A DNA stretch of 6,430 bases from Clostridia bacterium (GCA_017537105.1 JAFWBZ010000282.1:1-6430); one strand, 5' to 3'. Positions 1 through 6,278 are shown, counted from the stretch's first letter. Numbers and translations are program-made. Notes: a model not told the origin generated them from the sequence alone.

Positions 1-30
1 CTCCACGCCGACGAACTCCACGCCGACGAA
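1..30. repeat. Perfect 15-bp tandem repeat, two copies
   Basis: Bases 1-15 and 16-30 are identical (CTCCACGCCGACGAA). The unit is a multiple of three, so it would duplicate five residues (LHADE) without breaking a frame. The array may continue beyond the left edge. It ends six bases before the TAG at 34-36. Confidence 0.9.
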
Positions 31-36
31 CCGTAG
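1..36 (+). CDS. C-terminal tail of a probable upstream gene (partial)
   Basis: Reading frame 1 from the window edge encodes two copies of Leu-His-Ala-Asp-Glu followed by Pro and a TAG stop at 34-36. A hairpin begins 10 bases after this stop, which is where a terminator for a plus-strand gene would lie. Nothing here identifies the protein. The other two plus frames and the minus strand are also open across this short stretch, so the strand and frame are inferred only from the stop-plus-hairpin arrangement. The acidic, repeated tail could be a low-complexity C-terminus. Confidence 0.35.
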   Translation, partial: LHADELHADEP

Positions 37-46
37 CTGCGTATAC

Positions 47-81
47 AAGGACCGGGAGAGCGCGAGGCTCGCCCGGTCCTT
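47..81. terminator. GC-rich hairpin, probable terminator
   Basis: The arms AAGGACCGGG (47-56) and CCCGGTCCTT (72-81) pair perfectly over 10 bp. An inner GAGC/GCTC pairing (58-61 with 67-70) extends the structure. On the plus strand only a short, broken T tract follows (TTTGTCGT, from 80). On the minus strand the hairpin is followed by CTTGTATAC, which is also T-poor. It lies between the plus-strand stop at 36 and the minus-strand stop at 116, so it may end transcription from both sides. The weak T tract lowers confidence. Confidence 0.55.
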
Positions 82-115
82 TGTCGTGGGTATGTCTCTC
101 CGAAAGTGGCCTGGT

Positions 116-580
116 TTAACGCATCTCTCCGTTTTGTCCGCCCGCCCATTCGATTTCCCGGGCACGGCGGCCGGCTTCGTCGCACGGCGAAGCGTCGCGC
201 GAGGCGTCCAGCCACGCCTGCACGGCGCGGCGATCCCGGGCGAGCTGCTCCCGGAGGGCGTTGAGATCGTCAAATCGCCGCTCCGGCCGCAGAAAGTGCA
301 GATACTCCACCCGGACCCGGCGGCCATACAGGTCTCCGTCATATCCCAGCAGGTTGGCTTCAATGGTCGGCTTGCCGTCGGGCACGGTGGGGTGCACGCC
401 CTGATTCAGCATGCAGGGCCACGCGGCCCGTTCGCCGTCCAGCCAGATCGCCGCCGCATAGACGCCGTTGGCCGGAAGCGACGCCTCCGGATCGTCGAGG
501 CGGATGTTCGCCGTCGGAAATCCCAGCCTGCGGCCCAGGTGCTTCCCCTGCTCCACAATCCCTGAAAACAGCGCGTCCAT
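116..580 (-). CDS. Stand-alone riboflavin kinase (flavokinase)
   Basis: Predicted to phosphorylate riboflavin to FMN with ATP in the cytosol. The 154-residue protein is essentially one riboflavin kinase domain, the fold that forms the C-terminal half of bifunctional RibF. Visible family motifs are GFPTAN (20-25; its Thr and Asn bind Mg-ATP in the family), NGVYA (38-42), HPTV (63-66), TIEANLL (72-78) whose Glu74 matches the catalytic glutamate, and DLYG (83-86) followed by LRPERRF (97-103). The N-terminal FMN adenylyltransferase domain of RibF is absent. The frame continues upstream to 655, but those 25 residues do not resemble RibF and the extended start lies upstream of the promoter at 608-636. 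I therefore chose ATG 578-580. Its SD is imperfect: AGAAGGG is about 13 bases upstream and GCGGGG touches the ATG. The leader is only about 20 bases, too short for an FMN riboswitch. The gene is monocistronic as far as seen. Confidence 0.85.
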   Translation of the reverse strand: MDALFSGIVEQGKHLGRRLGFPTANIRLDDPEASLPANGVYAAAIWLDGERAAWPCMLNQGVHPTVPDGKPTIEANLLGYDGDLYGRRVRVEYLHFLRPERRFDDLNALREQLARDRRAVQAWLDASRDASPCDEAGRRAREIEWAGGQNGEMR

Positions 581-607
581 CCCCGCTTCACATCCCTTCT
601 CCGCACC

Positions 608-636
608 ATTATAGCAGGCTCTCCGCCCCGTTGCAA
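608..636 (-). promoter_or_regulatory. Sigma-A promoter of the riboflavin kinase gene
   Basis: On the minus strand a -35 box TTGCAA (636-631) is followed by a 17-base spacer and a perfect -10 TATAAT (613-608). A TGC immediately before the -10 box makes it an extended -10. Transcription would start near 600-602, about 20 bases before ATG 580. This rules out the longer in-frame start at 655. Confidence 0.8.
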
Positions 637-691
637 GGCGCCGCGAATTAGACATTCCCGCATCTTTTTCTTGAGAATTCGTGGACTTCCC

Positions 692-719
692 TGGGCAGCC
701 GCGGGATTCATGGTATACT
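692..719 (+). promoter_or_regulatory. Probable promoter of the SurA-like gene
   Basis: An extended -10 (TGG then TATACT, 711-719) is preceded, at a 16-base spacing, by a weak -35 TGGGCA (692-697, four of six bases matching consensus). Transcription would start near 726 and give a leader of about 50 bases. A second perfect TATAAT lies at 733-738 but has no recognisable -35 at 16-18 bases, so it is a weaker alternative. This promoter is divergent from the riboflavin kinase promoter, roughly 75 bases away. Confidence 0.55.
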
Positions 720-763
720 TACGTTGTGTAGCTATAATTCCATGCGATTTCCGCAATGCATAC

Positions 764-769
764 AGGAGG
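764..769 (+). promoter_or_regulatory. Ribosome binding site that fixes the start at 778
   Basis: AGGAGG, a full match to the anti-SD, stands eight bases before ATG 778. The frame is open upstream to a TTG at 724, but that codon has no such site and lies at the predicted transcription start. Confidence 0.85.
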
Positions 770-777
770 ATGGTTCA

Positions 778-2265
778 ATGGCAAATGAAATGAAGCGGAG
801 CAGAAAGCGGAGGAGGGCGCAGGGCATTCCCATGCTGCTGATGATCGTATTGCTGATCATCGCGCTGGTCATGGGCGGGCTCGCGGGCTTTGCCATCGCC
901 CGGAAGGCGGACCCCACCCGCGCACAGCTGCTGAAGGCCAACGCCCGCATATTGGAGCTGGAGAATACGCTGACCCTGATCGGCTTCTCCCCCGACACCG
1001 ACAGCCCCGAGGAGTGGCTCAGCGAGATGGGCGGGTCCGAAGGCGATGACATCGCCAGCGAGCTCTCCGGAGGCTACGACGATTCGGAGCAGGAGGTCTG
1101 GGGAGACGAGGATCTGCTGAGCGGCACGCTGGACGAGGGCGGAGAGCCGGTGGTCGTGGCCGAATTCGACGGCGGCGAGCTGCTGTCCACCGAGGTCATT
1201 CCGGAGTACAACGACCAACTGACCACGCTGATCCTCTCCGGAGCGAATGTCGACGACGTATCCGACTCCGTGCTGAATTCCGTGCTGCACTATCTGGCAG
1301 GCGAAAAGATCATCGCCCGCAAGGCCGCGGAGCTGGGGCTGGACAAGCTTTCGGACGAGGATCTGAAGGACATCGAGGCTGAGGCGGCCGAGGTATATGC
1401 GGAACAGCTGAACTACTACTCCGCCTTCGTGACCAAGCCCGGCATGGACGAGGCCGAGATTCAGGAAGCCGCCGCCCAGGAGAGCGGCGTCACGCTGGAG
1501 GACATCAAGGAGGAGCTGAAGGCCTCCTGGCCCACGAAGAAGTTCTACGACTACACCGTCAAGGACGTCACCGTGACGGATGCCGAGATTCAGAAGTACT
1601 ACCGCGACACGCTGGCGGAACAGAAAGAGAGCTACACGCAGAATCACGACGAGTATGAATTTGCGCACACCGACGGCGAGCTGCTCCTGTACAACCTCGA
1701 GGGCTATCGCGCCGTGCGCAATCTGCTGATCCCCTTCTCCAGCGATGAGGACGCCGCCAAGGCTTCCGGGCTGCTGGAGCAGATCGAGGCGCTGGACCCC
1801 ATCGGGGATGCTGACAAAATCCGGGATCTCCAGAGCGAGCTCGATCCCCTCTACGCGCCCCTGGAAAAGACCGCGCAGCAGGTGGTGAAAAAGCTGCAGG
1901 ACGGCGAGGATTTCCTGAGCCTGATGGACGCCTATGGCGAGGACGAGGCCATGCTCTCCGATCCCGCGCGCACCGAGGGGTACTACATCAGCGATGACAG
2001 CTACCTCTTCTCCGCCGAGTTCATCGAGGGAAGCATGCTGCTGGAGCAGCCGGGAGACGTATCCTCCCCGTTGCGCAGCTCCGCAGGCCTGCACCTGACG
2101 CAGTACGTGTCGGACGTCACGCCGGGCGAGGTGCCGCTGGAGTCCGTGTACGAGCAGATCAAGGACGCCGCGCTGGCCCAGAAGCAGGATGATTATTACG
2201 ACCAGGCGACCGACGCCCTGCTGGATGCCGCCAACGTGAAATACTACCCGGAGCGGCTCCAATAG
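778..2265 (+). CDS. Membrane-anchored SurA/PrsA-like foldase with a divergent parvulin domain
   Basis: A 495-residue protein probably anchored in the cytoplasmic membrane, with its bulk outside, assisting folding of exported proteins. Residues 6-13 are a Lys/Arg-rich cytosolic stretch. Residues 17-41 form one hydrophobic membrane segment with no lipobox Cys. Residues 46-66 could form a short coiled coil. Residues 70-124 are a highly acidic Gly/Ser linker. From about 125 to 300 comes a helical region with SurA_N-like character (VVAEFDG then long charged helices). Residues 311-445 resemble a parvulin rotamase: RNLLIPF (314-320), a helix ending LQDGEDF (373-379), YGED (386-389), PGDVSSPL (425-432) and GLHLTQYV (437-444). 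His439 matches the second conserved parvulin His, but Asn315 sits where the first is expected, and there is an extra helical segment near 325-365. PPIase activity is therefore uncertain; a chaperone role is possible. It has its own promoter and a strong terminator, so it appears monocistronic. Confidence 0.78.
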   Translation: MANEMKRSRKRRRAQGIPMLLMIVLLIIALVMGGLAGFAIARKADPTRAQLLKANARILELENTLTLIGFSPDTDSPEEWLSEMGGSEGDDIASELSGGYDDSEQEVWGDEDLLSGTLDEGGEPVVVAEFDGGELLSTEVIPEYNDQLTTLILSGANVDDVSDSVLNSVLHYLAGEKIIARKAAELGLDKLSDEDLKDIEAEAAEVYAEQLNYYSAFVTKPGMDEAEIQEAAAQESGVTLEDIKEELKASWPTKKFYDYTVKDVTVTDAEIQKYYRDTLAEQKESYTQNHDEYEFAHTDGELLLYNLEGYRAVRNLLIPFSSDEDAAKASGLLEQIEALDPIGDADKIRDLQSELDPLYAPLEKTAQQVVKKLQDGEDFLSLMDAYGEDEAMLSDPARTEGYYISDDSYLFSAEFIEGSMLLEQPGDVSSPLRSSAGLHLTQYVSDVTPGEVPLESVYEQIKDAALAQKQDDYYDQATDALLDAANVKYYPERLQ

Positions 2266-2278
2266 TCGACAAAAGCTG

Positions 2279-2305
2279 CGGGCGGGCGCAAATTGCGCCC
2301 GCCCG
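2279..2305. terminator. Strong bidirectional rho-independent terminator
   Basis: CGGGCGGGCGC (2279-2289) pairs perfectly with GCGCCCGCCCG (2295-2305), and an extra A-T pair closes a three-base loop. TTTT (2306-2309) follows on the plus strand. On the minus strand the stem is followed, after a GCAGC-type spacer, by TTTT (complement of 2271-2274). It lies between the convergent stops of the SurA-like gene (2265) and trkH (2329) and can serve both. Confidence 0.92.
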
Positions 2306-2328
2306 TTTTGTGTCTCAGCGCGCTCGCG

Positions 2329-3816
2329 TCAGCGCTTGTAGGCGCTCGGGGCGAACAGCATCAGAATCGGGAAGATCTCCAGGCGGCCGATCAGCATGCA
2401 CATGGACAGCACCAGCTTGCTGAGATTGGAGAAGGCCGCAAAGTTCCCCGTGGGGCCGACCATGCCCAGTCCGGGACCGATGTTGGAAAGCGTCGCCACC
2501 ACGGCCGTGAAATTGGTCTCAAAGGAAAAGCCGTCCAGCGAGACGATGATCGTGGAGATCAGCAGCACGGCCATATAGGCAAAGAAGAAGCCCTGCACGC
2601 CGGACAGGATGTTCTCGCTCACGGTGTGCCCGTCCAGCTTGACGGTGTTGACGGACTTCGGGTGGATCGTCTGGCGGATATCGCGCACCATGCTCTTGAC
2701 CAGCAGCTGCAGGCGAATCACCTTCATGCCGCCGCCGGTGGAACCCGCGGATGCGCCGATGAACATGATCACCACCAACAGCACGCGGGAAAACTGCGGC
2801 CATTGGTTGAAGTCCGCCGTGGCGTAGCCCGTGGTCGTCATCACGGAGGACACCTGGAAAAAGCTGTAGCGCAGCGCCGTGAAGAAATTCGCATCGCCGG
2901 GGATCACCGCGTTGTTTGCCATGGCATAGTAGCCCTGGCGGAACAGAGGCATGATGTTGATGGCGATCAGCACGGAGGCCATCAGTAGGATGACCCAGTA
3001 GAGCCGCAGCTCGCTGTTGCCCAGCGCCGCGCGCCAGTTGCGGCGGATCAGGTAGTAGTACAGGGAGAAGTTCACGCCGAACAGCGCCATGAACACGCCG
3101 ATCACGACGTCCACGGCGGCGCTGTTCCAGTGCGCGATGGAATTGCCGTAGGTGCCAAAGCCGCCGGTGCCCGCCGCGCCGAACATGTGCACCAGCGCGT
3201 CAAACAGGTTCATGCCGCACAGCAGCAGCGCGATCACCATCAGCGCCGACAGGCCCACGTAGATTTCATAGAGGATCTTGGCGTTGTTGCTCACCCGGGG
3301 CACCAGCTTGTCCGTGGAGGGGCCCGGCGATTCAGCGCGCATCAGGTGAATCGAGCGCGCGCCCATCTTGGGAATGAGCGCCAGCGACAGCACCAGAACG
3401 CCCATGCCGCCCGCCCAGTGGGTGAAGCTGCGCCAGAACAGGAGCCCCTTGGGCAGCGCCTCCACGTCGGTCAGAATGGTGGCTCCCGTGGTCGTAAAGC
3501 CGGACACCGTCTCGAAAAAGCAGTCCATCAGGGACGGGATGCACCCGTGGAAGAAAAAGGGAAGCCCGCCGAAGAAGGACACCAGGATCCAGCTGAGGGC
3601 GACCACCGCGAACCCCTCCCGGGCGCGCAGCACGTCCCGCCGGGGCCGGATCAGCGCCAGGATGGAGCCCGCGACAGCGGTGATCACCATGGCGATCAGT
3701 ATGGCCTTGGCGTCGGAACCCCCGTGGATCAGCGAAACGATCAGCGGAAGTATCATCAGACCCCCGGCCAGGCGCACCACGTTGCCGACCAGGTGAATTG
3801 TCAATCGCTTGTTCAT
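2329..3816 (-). CDS. trkH: Trk potassium uptake system membrane subunit TrkH
   Basis: The K+-conducting pore subunit in the cytoplasmic membrane, which assembles as a dimer on a TrkA ring. The protein has 495 residues, close to the usual TrkH length, with hydrophobic segments throughout. Its four pore loops each keep the selectivity-filter glycine: TTTGAT (108-113, Gly111), GTGGFGT (216-222, Gly219), TTTGYAT (327-333, Gly330) and SNIGPG (444-449, Gly447). The Gly/Ser-rich intramembrane gating loop is at 352-368 (GASAGSTGGGMKVIR). GRLE (477-480) contains the conserved Arg of the last repeat, and its GRLE context favours TrkH over KtrB. ATG 3816 is preceded by a modest SD (GGGG eight bases upstream, also GAGG very close). 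Only 36 bases separate it from the trkA stop, with no terminator between, so it is probably cotranscribed as the last gene of the cluster. It ends at the bidirectional terminator. Confidence 0.94.
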   Translation of the reverse strand: MNKRLTIHLVGNVVRLAGGLMILPLIVSLIHGGSDAKAILIAMVITAVAGSILALIRPRRDVLRAREGFAVVALSWILVSFFGGLPFFFHGCIPSLMDCFFETVSGFTTTGATILTDVEALPKGLLFWRSFTHWAGGMGVLVLSLALIPKMGARSIHLMRAESPGPSTDKLVPRVSNNAKILYEIYVGLSALMVIALLLCGMNLFDALVHMFGAAGTGGFGTYGNSIAHWNSAAVDVVIGVFMALFGVNFSLYYYLIRRNWRAALGNSELRLYWVILLMASVLIAINIMPLFRQGYYAMANNAVIPGDANFFTALRYSFFQVSSVMTTTGYATADFNQWPQFSRVLLVVIMFIGASAGSTGGGMKVIRLQLLVKSMVRDIRQTIHPKSVNTVKLDGHTVSENILSGVQGFFFAYMAVLLISTIIVSLDGFSFETNFTAVVATLSNIGPGLGMVGPTGNFAAFSNLSKLVLSMCMLIGRLEIFPILMLFAPSAYKR

Positions 3817-3852
3817 TGCCTCATCCCCGCAATCAGAAGTTTGCCGCTCCGC

Positions 3853-5223
3853 TCACTTGCGAATTTCGGCAATGTCAAAGGCATCCTCAAGGTTGATCAC
3901 CGTGCCCGCCCTGGCGGTCAGGATGACCGTGTCCCCCGCCTCGATGTGGTCCGAGCCGAAGGGGATGATGGACTTTCTGTCGCGCACCAGCACGGAGACC
4001 AGTATGCCTTTGCGAATCTTCAGCTGGTTCAGCGGGATATTCAGATATGGCGCGCCTTCCAGCGCGGTGAACTCGTAGGCCTCGACGGAGCCGCCCAGCA
4101 TGTAGTAGATCTTCTCCACCACGGAATCCCGGGAGTTGTTCAGCGCGCGGACCGAGCGCAGGATGACGTTGGCCGTGGTGAGCTTCGGGCTGACGGCGCA
4201 GTCGATGCCCAGATCCTCCATCACGTCCATGGCGTTGGTTCGGTTCACCTTCACGATGACCTTGCGCACGCCCCGGCGCGCGCCGTACAGGCCGGTGATC
4301 AGGTTTTCCTCGTCGCGGTCGGTCAGGCAAATCAGCGCGCCGCAGTCCGCTACGTTCTCCGACTCCAGCACCTCCTCGTCGGTGCCGTCCGCGCAGATGA
4401 CCATCACGTTGTCCAGCTCGTCCGAGAGCCGTAGACACTTGTTCTGGTCAATCTCGATCATTCGCAGATAGACGCCCATGCCCGCGATGATCTTCGACGG
4501 GTAATAGGAAATGTGCCCGCCGCCGATCAGCAGCGCGGATTTCACCCGCTGGGTATCCTTGCCCAGGTGCTTGAAGAACTTCGTCACGGCCTCGCGGTCC
4601 CCGGTGGCGTACACGCGGTCTCCGGGCAGGATCACGCTGGCGCCGTCCGGGATGAAGGCCGTGCCGTTGCGCTGTACCGCCGTAAACTGGATGTGCGGAA
4701 AGCGATTGTGGAGGCGCGAGAGCGGCATGTTCAGGATCGGATCGGTGCTTTCGGCGCGGAATTCCACCATCTCCACCCGGCCGTGAGCAAAGGACTCGAT
4801 GTTGATGGCAAAGGGGAAGCGCAGCAGCCGGGAAATCTCCTGGGCCGTGGCGCGCTCCGGATTGATCACCTGATCGATGTCCAGCTTCTTCTGTAAGAGC
4901 GTCAGGCTCTCGGTGTACTCGGGGTCGCGGATGCGGGCGATGGAATACTTCGCGCCCAGCTGCTTGGCCGCCAGACAGCACACCATGTTCAACTCGTCGT
5001 TTCCGGTGACGGCGATGATGATGTCCGCGTGTTCCACGTCCGATTCGATCAGCACCTTGACATTGGCGCCGTTGCCGCGGACACACATCACGTCCAGCGT
5101 CTCGCTGGCCCGGAGCAGCGCCTGCTGGCTGCGGTCGATCACGGTGATGTCGTGGCCGTCCTTGGAAAGATATTGCGCAAGGGTGTAGCCCACCTTGCCG
5201 TTGCCCACGATGATGATATTCAT
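3853..5223 (-). CDS. trkA: Trk potassium uptake regulatory subunit TrkA (two RCK domains)
   Basis: Cytosolic peripheral subunit that binds NAD(H)/adenine nucleotides and gates TrkH. The 456-residue length matches duplicated TrkA. RCK_N 1 (about 1-120) has the Rossmann motif GNGKVG (7-12) with Asp30 at the end of the second strand, and NGAN (51-54). RCK_C 1 spans about 140-222. RCK_N 2 (about 228-345) begins LLIGGGHIS (231-239), with Ser where the third Gly would be, followed by EID (257-259) and ADGT (278-281). RCK_C 2 spans about 370-450 and ends in the typical DxVILTARAG-type strand (430-440). ATG 5223 has an excellent SD: GGAGG (5236-5232), eight bases away. The 50 bases upstream, before the TIM-barrel stop, hold no convincing promoter or terminator. 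It is therefore probably cotranscribed from the promoter at 6108-6136, and trkH follows 36 bases downstream. Confidence 0.95.
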   Translation of the reverse strand: MNIIIVGNGKVGYTLAQYLSKDGHDITVIDRSQQALLRASETLDVMCVRGNGANVKVLIESDVEHADIIIAVTGNDELNMVCCLAAKQLGAKYSIARIRDPEYTESLTLLQKKLDIDQVINPERATAQEISRLLRFPFAINIESFAHGRVEMVEFRAESTDPILNMPLSRLHNRFPHIQFTAVQRNGTAFIPDGASVILPGDRVYATGDREAVTKFFKHLGKDTQRVKSALLIGGGHISYYPSKIIAGMGVYLRMIEIDQNKCLRLSDELDNVMVICADGTDEEVLESENVADCGALICLTDRDEENLITGLYGARRGVRKVIVKVNRTNAMDVMEDLGIDCAVSPKLTTANVILRSVRALNNSRDSVVEKIYYMLGGSVEAYEFTALEGAPYLNIPLNQLKIRKGILVSVLVRDRKSIIPFGSDHIEAGDTVILTARAGTVINLEDAFDIAEIRK

Positions 5224-5273
5224 GATACCACCCTCCAGGAATCATCCACAGATTTGAAAGTGCCGACGTGCGT

Positions 5274-6050
5274 CTACGCCCGCTGCGCCTGGCTCAGGCA
5301 TAGCAGCGCCGCGCGGGCGTCCAGCGCGAAATCGCCGCCCGGCCTGCCCTGCACGCAGACGCCGCCGAGGTAGCGGATCTGCTGCAGCACGCGCATCAGC
5401 TTGCGGTAGTCCTCCCCGTCTCCGTCCCGGGGCATGCGCCGCGTCAGCGCGTTCTCCACGTGCACATGGCACAGCGTCGCCCCCGCCTGCTGCAGCGCGG
5501 ACACGGGCTCCGCGGCCATCGCCATGCTGCCGGTGTTGGCCGCCACACCGACGTTCCCCAGCTGCAACAGTCCTGCCAGCAGCGTGGCCTCCGAAACCAG
5601 GTTCAGCAGGTTGCATTCAGTCTTGCGCAGCGGCTCGACGGCGATCGCCAGCCCGCACTCCCGGGCATGTCCCTGGGCCAGGCGAAGGAAGTTCCCCAGC
5701 TGACGCCAGGCCATCGGATAGTCGTATCCCGCAGGAACGGACCGCGACAGCGCCGCATCCAAAACCGCCACGCGCACGTTCAGCCGCCGACAGCGCTCAA
5801 AGGCGCGCCTGAGATAGTCGTGCAGCGCCGTCGCGCTGACGTCAGGTCCCACGATGGGAAGCTCCCCGGGGAGGATGTGGTTGACCGCCGTCACGCGGAC
5901 GCCGCATCCCTCGCACCAAGCGACGAACTCCTCAAAGTAGGAATCGGACAGCGCCGTCAGCTCGTCAAGAGGGACTTCCACAAAATCATAGCCCAGGGCG
6001 TGCACCTCGGGCAGGTTGGCAAAGTCGGCGGCAATGCCGATTGGAATCAT
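5274..6050 (-). CDS. TIM-barrel protein of the sugar phosphate isomerase/epimerase superfamily, altered metal site
   Basis: A 258-residue cytosolic protein of the xylose isomerase-like TIM-barrel family (AP endonuclease family 2 fold). Its substrate is unknown. Superfamily marks are GYDFVEVPL (20-28), AVEPLRKTECNLLN (137-150, with Glu139 and Glu145 where the tagatose/psicose 3-epimerases have a metal ligand and a substrate contact), HVHVEN (195-200, His197 as ligand) and the Gly/Asp-rich loop DGDGEDY (209-215). However, the strand that usually reads LLLDTxH reads VAANTGS (169-175), giving Asn172 for Asp and Ser175 for His. The last strand reads GGVCVQ (229-234), giving Gln234 for the ligand Glu. 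Catalysis by the standard mechanism is thus doubtful. ATG 6050 has GAGG six bases upstream; the longer frame from 6128 overlaps the promoter and is rejected. It is the first gene of the apparent operon with trkA (50 bases downstream) and trkH. Confidence 0.8.
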   Translation of the reverse strand: MIPIGIAADFANLPEVHALGYDFVEVPLDELTALSDSYFEEFVAWCEGCGVRVTAVNHILPGELPIVGPDVSATALHDYLRRAFERCRRLNVRVAVLDAALSRSVPAGYDYPMAWRQLGNFLRLAQGHARECGLAIAVEPLRKTECNLLNLVSEATLLAGLLQLGNVGVAANTGSMAMAAEPVSALQQAGATLCHVHVENALTRRMPRDGDGEDYRKLMRVLQQIRYLGGVCVQGRPGGDFALDARAALLCLSQAQRA

Positions 6051-6056
6051 AGCGCA

Positions 6057-6060
6057 CCTC
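6057..6060 (-). promoter_or_regulatory. Ribosome binding site that fixes the start at 6050
   Basis: On the minus strand AAGAGG ends six bases before ATG 6050 (GAGG core, complement of 6057-6060). It lies inside the predicted transcript, whereas the alternative ATG at 6128 lies between the promoter boxes. Confidence 0.75.
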
Positions 6061-6107
6061 TTCAGGGGCCGCCAGTGATCGCGCACCCCCGTTTTATGAA
6101 TATCATC

Positions 6108-6136
6108 AGTATACGCCTGTTCGCGCAAAACGTCAA
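6108..6136 (-). promoter_or_regulatory. Sigma-A promoter of the TIM-barrel/trkA/trkH cluster
   Basis: Minus strand: -35 TTGACG (6136-6131), a 17-base spacer, and -10 TATACT (6113-6108). Ten of twelve bases match consensus. Transcription would start near 6101 and give a leader of about 50 bases, too short for a known K+ or c-di-AMP riboswitch. It is the only good promoter I find upstream of trkA. A further TATAAT on this strand (6151-6146) lacks a matching -35. Confidence 0.85.
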
Positions 6137-6216
6137 ATTCCCTCGATTATATTTAACGCGTTCTAAGCATTATCGCGCATATTTGGTTAAATGCGGCCGC
6201 GTTTTTCCCCGATACC

Positions 6217-6245
6217 TTGATTTTGACGCCCGCTGCTGGTATAAT
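6217..6245 (+). promoter_or_regulatory. Sigma-A promoter of fba
   Basis: -35 TTGATT (6217-6222), a 17-base spacer, and a perfect -10 TATAAT (6240-6245), preceded by TGG as an extended -10. Transcription would start near 6252, leaving a leader of under 30 bases. The region just upstream, between the two divergent promoters, is more AT-rich than the genes. A closer TTGACG at 6223-6228 is only 11 bases from the -10 and cannot pair with it. Confidence 0.87.
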
Positions 6246-6263
6246 AAATATAACCCACTAAAA

Positions 6264-6270
6264 AAAGGAG
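6264..6270 (+). promoter_or_regulatory. Ribosome binding site of fba
   Basis: AAAGGAG at the end of an A-rich run, eight bases before ATG 6279. The strong site together with the strong promoter fits a highly expressed glycolytic gene. Confidence 0.85.
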
Positions 6271-6278
6271 TGTTCAAT

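Noticed and set aside
86..565. Plus-strand open frame opposite the riboflavin kinase gene
   Set aside because: It begins beside the hairpin, has no SD, and is Arg/Pro/Val-rich antisense. The minus-strand frame carries conserved kinase motifs.
581..655. 25-codon N-terminal extension of the riboflavin kinase
   Set aside because: It overlaps and extends upstream of the promoter (608-636), and its residues do not resemble the RibF family.
775..2262. A 495-codon open frame on the minus strand exactly opposite the SurA-like gene
   Set aside because: It is in codon register with the real gene, is rich in Leu, Val, Gly, Gln and His in the pattern of GC-rich antisense frames, matches no family, and lacks a promoter and SD. 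The plus-strand gene has a membrane segment, AGGAGG site and terminator.
2293..4434. Long plus-strand open frames (2293-2988 and 3130-4434) opposite trkH and trkA
   Set aside because: They are His/Gln/Arg/Asp-rich shadow translations, with no recognisable domains, opposite two clearly identified genes. The first would start inside the terminator stem-loop.
5224..5273. Possible separate promoter or c-di-AMP/K+ riboswitch ahead of trkA
   Set aside because: Only 50 bases are available. There is no TATAAT-like box at a proper distance from a -35, and no structured element beyond the SD.
6051..6128. 26-codon N-terminal extension of the TIM-barrel protein
   Set aside because: The extended start lies between the -35 and -10 boxes, so it would not be on the transcript. 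The superfamily fold begins at MIPIGIA with a good SD.
6151..6165. Possible catabolite-repression (cre-like) operator near the AACGCGTT palindrome upstream of fba
   Set aside because: The central CG does not align with the cre consensus, and several fixed positions mismatch.
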